DNA of 64,000 bases, from contig CM033121.1 in assembly GCA_019321725.1 (NCBI GenBank), positions 2,108,001 through 2,172,000 of the forward strand, given 5' to 3'. Below the pieces are notes generated by a model that was not told the origin of the DNA, searched no databases, and worked only from the letters and a program-made list of their open reading frames with translations. Origin of the DNA: Paulownia fortunei (lineage: Eukaryota; Streptophyta; Magnoliopsida; Lamiales; Paulowniaceae). Positions 58,670 to 64,000 of the stretch are shown piece after piece. The position numbers and the translations under genes were made by a program. The first letter of the stretch is position 1, and each line of letters starts with the position of its first letter.

Positions 58670-60141
58670 GGTTAAATTCATTTTGTTGCATGTACTAATT
58701 ATTTGGTATCAAATACTTTTATGTGCAAATTAAATCTTTAATTATTTCATTTATCTTAAAAAAAAAAAGTTGAAATGACACAAATACCCTTGTGAGTTTA
58801 TAAAATAACAAATTCACTTTACCTCCTATTATATACTATATAGCATTTTGTCTCCTTTCAATCAATTTAGTCCTAAATTTTATTCAACATGAAAAAACTA
58901 ATTAAATAATATTTATTATTGTTATAAAGTTTTAAATAAATATTTTAAGTATTAGTAAGGTATTATACTTAAAACTAAAATAAATATAATTGTTCATATT
59001 GAAAATAAATAAGAAAAAATATTTCAAAGATATAAAAATCTTAAACAAATGAAAACATTCAAAAATAAATTCTTAGGAAAACAAACATCATATACAATCA
59101 AATATATCGTTAAATTAACTCTAAACTTTCTACATGAAAAAACTAAATGTACAAGTATCATTTTTGCTTTGTATAAGTTTAAATAAACATAAATATATTA
59201 ATTACATTTCATGCTAATAAATTATAATAAAATATGATACTAAAAAAGTTAAATAATATACTATTTATATTAAACAAAAATACACCAAAAGGAAACTTTA
59301 ATAAAGAAGGAAAGTATTTTAGACATGAATTCTTTAAAAAAAAAAAACTCTTTATAATCAAATATGTCAATTAGTTTGACCCTCATTTTTTTAAATATGA
59401 AAATACTAATTGATTTAGATATTTTTATTCAAATATGTTTAACAAAAATAACATCTGTTTTATGTTTTATTTAAATATGGTTTAATTAAACTTATGTAAA
59501 GAACATTACCACCTTATTCATTTAATTTAATGCTTAATAAATTTTAGGGGTTATATTTAATTGCTAAGGTATGTTTTTTTATAGTTAATTTTTCTTGAAT
59601 ATTTTTCTTCTTTATGAGTTCATCATTTAAAGTGTTTTTTTTTTTTTTATGTTTATGTTTAAATTGTTTTTTTCCTTGAATATTTTTCTTCTTTTGATTT
59701 GTTAGTATGATATTTTACTAATATGTTTGTGTTTGTTTAAACTTATGTAAAGCAAAAGATGTCTTAATCAATTTTTTTTTCTTGTGGCATAAAGTTTGGA
59801 GTTAAATTTAATGACATATTTGATTGTAGTGGGTGTTTTTCCCTTGAGAATTCATTTTTATGTTTTCTTTGTTTAAGTCTTTTGCATTATAAAATATCTT
59901 TTCATTTTTAATATGAATGATTATATTTGTTTTATTTTTTAGTAAGGCATCTCACTAATAATTAAAATAATTATTTAAAACTATATACACCATTTAATTA
60001 TTTTTTTATGTTGAACAATAGAGGTTAAAATGAATTTGTTCTTTTATAAAGTCACAATGATATTTTTGTAATTGAAGATTTAGTTTGTACATGGGTTATT
60101 TGATACCAAACCATTAGTAAGGGGCCAAAATGAATTTAACC
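58670..60141. mobile_element. Long inverted-repeat (foldback) element, ~1.47 kb
   Basis: The left end GGTTAAATTCATTTTG at 58670 is matched by the minus-strand reading of the right end at 60141. The match goes on through TTTGGTATCAAATA, TTTATAAAA-AACAAATTCA and TTCAACAT, further in through TTTAAATAA, ACAATCAAATAT and CTTTACATAAGTTTAAA. Arms of at least 500 bases with indels thus cover most of the element. It contains no coding frame. It is best described as a foldback or long-TIR non-autonomous transposon; a transcript would form a long hairpin. No target-site duplication could be fixed. Confidence 0.8.
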
Positions 60142-62876
60142 CTATTTTTCATGATTTTAATTTAAAATATCCAAAATAAATATTTTTTTATTTATTTTTA
60201 ATTGGATGAAGATTGTGTGGAAATTGGCTAGGGTGTGGGATATTCTCAAGAAAGGCAAAAGGGAAATCTATTGGACTTGAAAATGGAGGGGATGACTTGT
60301 TGTCACGTTTGGTTAGTTGATGATCATATAGATCAAGAATCCTCTAAATTACATTAAAAGTATTTCCAAGTACAATTGCAAGATACAATATTCACATGTA
60401 AGATAATTAATGTTGTCTAACGAGAATAATTTTCGAGATATCCTTTATTGAAGGTTTATTAGTAAGATTACTTCATCATATTACTCAAAGTATAAATGCC
60501 ATTATCATGATATTGTTATGTTATTAAATTAATCAACTCTTGGTCAAAGATTGTTGTGAATAATTATACAAATATTTTACATCAATAATAAACATTTTTT
60601 TTTTGTTTTGAAATGAAACAATTATCATTTATTAGATAAAGATATCAATTACTAATTAAACACAATCAAATTACTAAATGTTGATTGTAATCATAAAAAA
60701 ATATAAATCTTAATTAAGTGTAATGAAATCAAAGAAAATAAACCACTATAAAAATATATTAATACCCACAAACGTATATGTAGGACTTAAAAGGCAAACA
60801 CATAAACATATAGAACTCTACCTAAAACCTCTTAATCATAGACTTTTGGAGGTCTCAATAGTTTAGCATAACCTTTTTTGCAATAAACAATTAGTTCTGA
60901 GACTTTATTTATCGTATTAATTAGAGTATCACTGAGTGCTTTAATAAACATATCAAAAGAAATAAAAAAAAGCCATTCTTGCCCAAAGTTAGAATAATTT
61001 TTGGGATGCTTTGGGGAACAAGATCCCATGTACCCTAATTAACGTGAGATTTAGGTGCTTTTTTGCTGGAGGTCTAATTAATCCATTTATAGGGGCTTAG
61101 TAGTAATTTCAGTGGGCCACCTTTAATTAAATCAATTTTGGCATATTTAATTTAAATAAATTTCACAAGTTATTTTTCCCAATTAATAAGATGTGAGACC
61201 CAATTAAAGAACGAATCAAATAAATCTAATATTCCAATAATCAAATACCATTTGAACTATGTTTTAAAGTTGATTTTTACCTGATCCAACTTTCTCCCAA
61301 TATTCTAACTCATTTCTTTCTATCTAATAACTCGCATCATGATCTTGTGCAAATTAAATCATGAAAAACACGAGATCTAATTGATGAGAAAAAATAGTTT
61401 ATATTGTATTGATGGTTGACGTTCTCAAAATAAGATTAAAAGATTAAATTTAAGAAATTCGTTAAAATTATGAGTCGGAATAATGGCGCGATTCAATAAA
61501 TCGAATTAATGGATTCCACAAGATAATAGATTAATTGGACTATAATGATTAGGTTAAGCCATAGAGTCCAATATATAAAAATTCTCATAACACTATAAAT
61601 ATCCAAACCTTATTATTAAAAAATACACGATTAATTAGACATTTACATACTTTTAAAATATCTGGTTTGCATCTATTTATCCTGAAATTAATTTGAGTGT
61701 CGAAAGATTATCTTCTAATTAACTCCGACACCTCTAATAACTTTTGTGACGTAGTCAGTGTTCCACTCAACAACCAAAACTTAATAATAAAATTACTAAA
61801 AATGAGTTATATCATATTATATACTATCATAGTCTACATATATGGTTATGTATATTACTATGAGGTCCAAAATTATACAATCATGAAATTGTAGATAAAA
61901 TTTTATTTAATCGGTAAAGACTGAAGTTCTAAAATTTTATAAATATTTAATTTTATGTTCAAGTTTCCCTAAACGTGTTCTCCAAAAAAAAGACAATTAA
62001 CAGTTACCTAGCCCACGGTATTATTTTTTACCAAGAGAGTTTGTCAAAGGTTTTTGGTATTATTTTGGTAAATGTATAATCAAGTTCTGTGCCCACTTTT
62101 CTCATCGCATAAAGATATTAATGTCCAACAATGTTGACTAAAGAGCACATTTCACGTCAAGAATTAGACTTTCTTGTCCTAAACATGGGTAGATAATGTT
62201 TCTCAAAAACCCATGTCGCCTTCACCAATCTAATCAAAATAATTAAATCCCAATTTTTATTTACCTAATTATATCTTGAAAGCAAAATGACACAGATGTT
62301 TTGAATACTACTCTTCTGATGGATATCAAAATAACTCGGTCCCAGTCCTCTCACTTTATTAGTTGTACTGTCGGCTTTTTTCTCAATTATGTTATTGTGT
62401 TTGATAATTATGTGTCTTTTTTCGTAATAAGATTTACTTAAAAAAATTAAAATATTGCATAAAACAAGAATTTTTTAAAATAAAATTCCATGGTGTTCAC
62501 TTGTGTAATGCAAGGCGTGGAATGTACAAATGATGACACCAATAAGTAGAATAATGAAATCAATTTTAATAATTTAATAACTTTAAATTAATTTGAATAA
62601 TACTCAAACGATATTTTATTATAGGTGTGAAGGCGTGTATGTGATTAATTTGGATAAGATAAACTTCTGGTATGATATCATATCTATCACGACAAATTTA
62701 GACGATTAATTGGAAATGATGTATTTGTACACATTGTGACATTGTGATAGGTATCAAATGCCATTAAGTTTAGTCTAAACTAGATTATAGCGATGGTTAA
62801 CATGCTAAGTATAGGTGATTAATTAGTGAGTTGAAAGAATAAAAGAGATAAGGTTATGTCCCCCAAAAATAAAGTT
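60142..62876. other. Gene-free AT-rich DNA
   Basis: No domain-bearing frame, no RNA gene recognised. Frames at 60832-61029 and 61697-61894 are unsupported. Confidence 0.5.
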
Positions 62877-63742
62877 GGTAAAATACATAAATCCTTCCTT
62901 ATTTTGATAAAATTACCCTCAATACAATAATTTATATATTTTTTTAATATTTTGCACCACAAATTTAATTTAATTTTTTAAATATAAAAAACATTTTAAA
63001 TTATAATTTATTGAAAAAAAAGTACTTAGTAACTTAGTAGTTAAAATTTTTAAAAAGTCAAAGTAATAAAAAAAGTATAACAAATACACAAAAAATATTA
63101 AACATGATTTTTTATTATTATTTAGATTCAGAATAAAATATTAACTTTTAATCTAAAATTTGAACGCTTTTTGATATTTATGTTGATATTAAGATATGTA
63201 TGTATATATTTTAATATATATATTTTAAATTGAACAAATGTATATTTCAATAAATTTTGGACTCTTTTAAATAAAATTGAATATATAATTTTTACTCAAT
63301 TCATGTGTGTATATATATATCTAAATTAAGTTTACAAAAATAAACATATTCATCTTTATTCAAAAGAGTTCAAATTCATTTAAATTAAATATTAATGCTT
63401 TATTCTGAATCTAAATAATCAAAATAAAATTTTCATATCTAATATTTTTTTGTATATCTATTATACTCATGTATTACTTTAATTTTTTAAATTTGAATTA
63501 CTTAAGTTACTAATTATTTTTTTAAATGTGAATTTAAATTTGGGATGCAAAATATTCAAAATATACCAAAAATTATATAAATTGATTGTATTAAAGATAA
63601 TTTTATTTAAAAATTTAATTTAAGAGTGTAAACATTATATTTGTAAGTTTAAAGGGTATTTACAATCATAAGTAAAATTCAAGAAAATTTATGTATTTTA
63701 CTCAAATAATATTTAAGGATATGAAAATTTATGTATTTTACC
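62877..63742. mobile_element. Long inverted-repeat (foldback) element, ~0.87 kb
   Basis: The left end GGTAAAATACATAAAT at 62877 equals the minus-strand reading of the right end at about 63742. Inside, ACAATAATTTATATA, TATTTTGCA, AGTAACTTA, AAAGTAATA, AAAAAATATTA and TTATTTAGATTCAGAATAAA recur in inverted order in the other arm, so the arms cover most of the element. A short direct repeat of the right end occurs at 63680-63719 and 63721-63759. Non-coding. Confidence 0.75.
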
Positions 63743-63760
63743 CAAATTATATTTAAGGAT
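63680..63760. repeat. Two-unit direct repeat at the edge of the inverted-repeat element
   Basis: Two ~40-bp units both contain AAAATTTATGTATTTTAC, CAAAT and ATATTTAAGGATA. This suggests tandem duplication of the element's right end. Confidence 0.8.
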
Positions 63761-64000
63761 AATTACCCCAACGGAAGGGCCCTAACCAAGTTGCCGGAAC
63801 AACCATACTACAGTAGACTGATACACCTGCACGTGATGGCGACTCGTGCCCCCACCTCCTTCTAGAGATTAAAAAAAACAACCTTAAGTTATTTTGTCTG
63901 ACCTGTCGATATTATCCTGATTCTTGGCATCGTCTGAATTTTGGTCTCTTTTTCGATTGTTTTAATGTTTTTTACTTTGACATACTCTGTACATTGTGCC
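63761..64000. other. Window edge, GC-richer flank with a G-box
   Basis: Less AT-rich than the preceding 6 kb, with CACGTG at about 63831. It may be the promoter region of a gene beyond the right edge. No coding exon is recognisable. Confidence 0.35.

Noticed and set aside
1..64000. CRISPR arrays, rRNA, tRNA, bacterial-type operons
   Set aside because: None seen; spliced plant genes throughout, and repeats are microsatellites or transposon-like.

Overview
The window looks like nuclear DNA of a flowering plant, most likely a eudicot. Genes are split by many short GT-AG introns, the DNA between genes is very AT-rich with microsatellites and long inverted repeats, and the conserved proteins are plant-specific: a U-box/ARM ligase, an organellar phage-type RNA polymerase, a plastid HSP90, a gamma-type PI4-kinase and an RGF/GOLVEN peptide precursor. 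I cannot name the species; an asterid is a guess. All exon maps were built by hand from splice sites, reading frame and remembered family conservation, with no alignment run.

Layout. 1-666 (-): 5' end of a SAM-domain protein gene that runs off the window. 2481-6312 (-): PUB42-like U-box/ARM E3 ligase, complete except for one apparent missing base at about 4931. 8565-20039 (-): 19-exon T7-like organellar RNA polymerase, best match RPOT1/RPOTm; a short coding-like segment with no gene model lies in its 3' flank at 8021-8118. 21.6-31.0 kb (+): three tandem two-exon genes for small secreted six-cysteine peptides plus a decayed first exon, all with the same promoter and leader. 32276-39338 (-): 19-exon plastid HSP90. 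39.3-45.5 kb: gene-poor, holding a 1.08-kb inverted repeat. 45577-46278 (+): RGF/GLV/CLEL peptide precursor. 46919-47104 (-): a 61-residue protein of unknown function. 47.95-48.2 kb (+): fragment of a UDP-glycosyltransferase. 49520-51435 (+): Tag-type DNA glycosylase with one GC-AG intron. 54550-56475 (-): intronless PI4-kinase gamma coding region with a probable 5'-UTR intron. 57.7-64 kb: gene-free, AT-rich, with two more long inverted-repeat elements.

The genes do not form one pathway. Two groupings stand out. The PUB42-RPOT pair repeats a local order I recall from Arabidopsis chromosome 1 (At1g68940 and At1g68990). The tandem peptide cluster, with conserved promoter and signal peptide but variable mature part, looks like a young lineage-specific secreted-peptide family and is the best candidate here for something undescribed.
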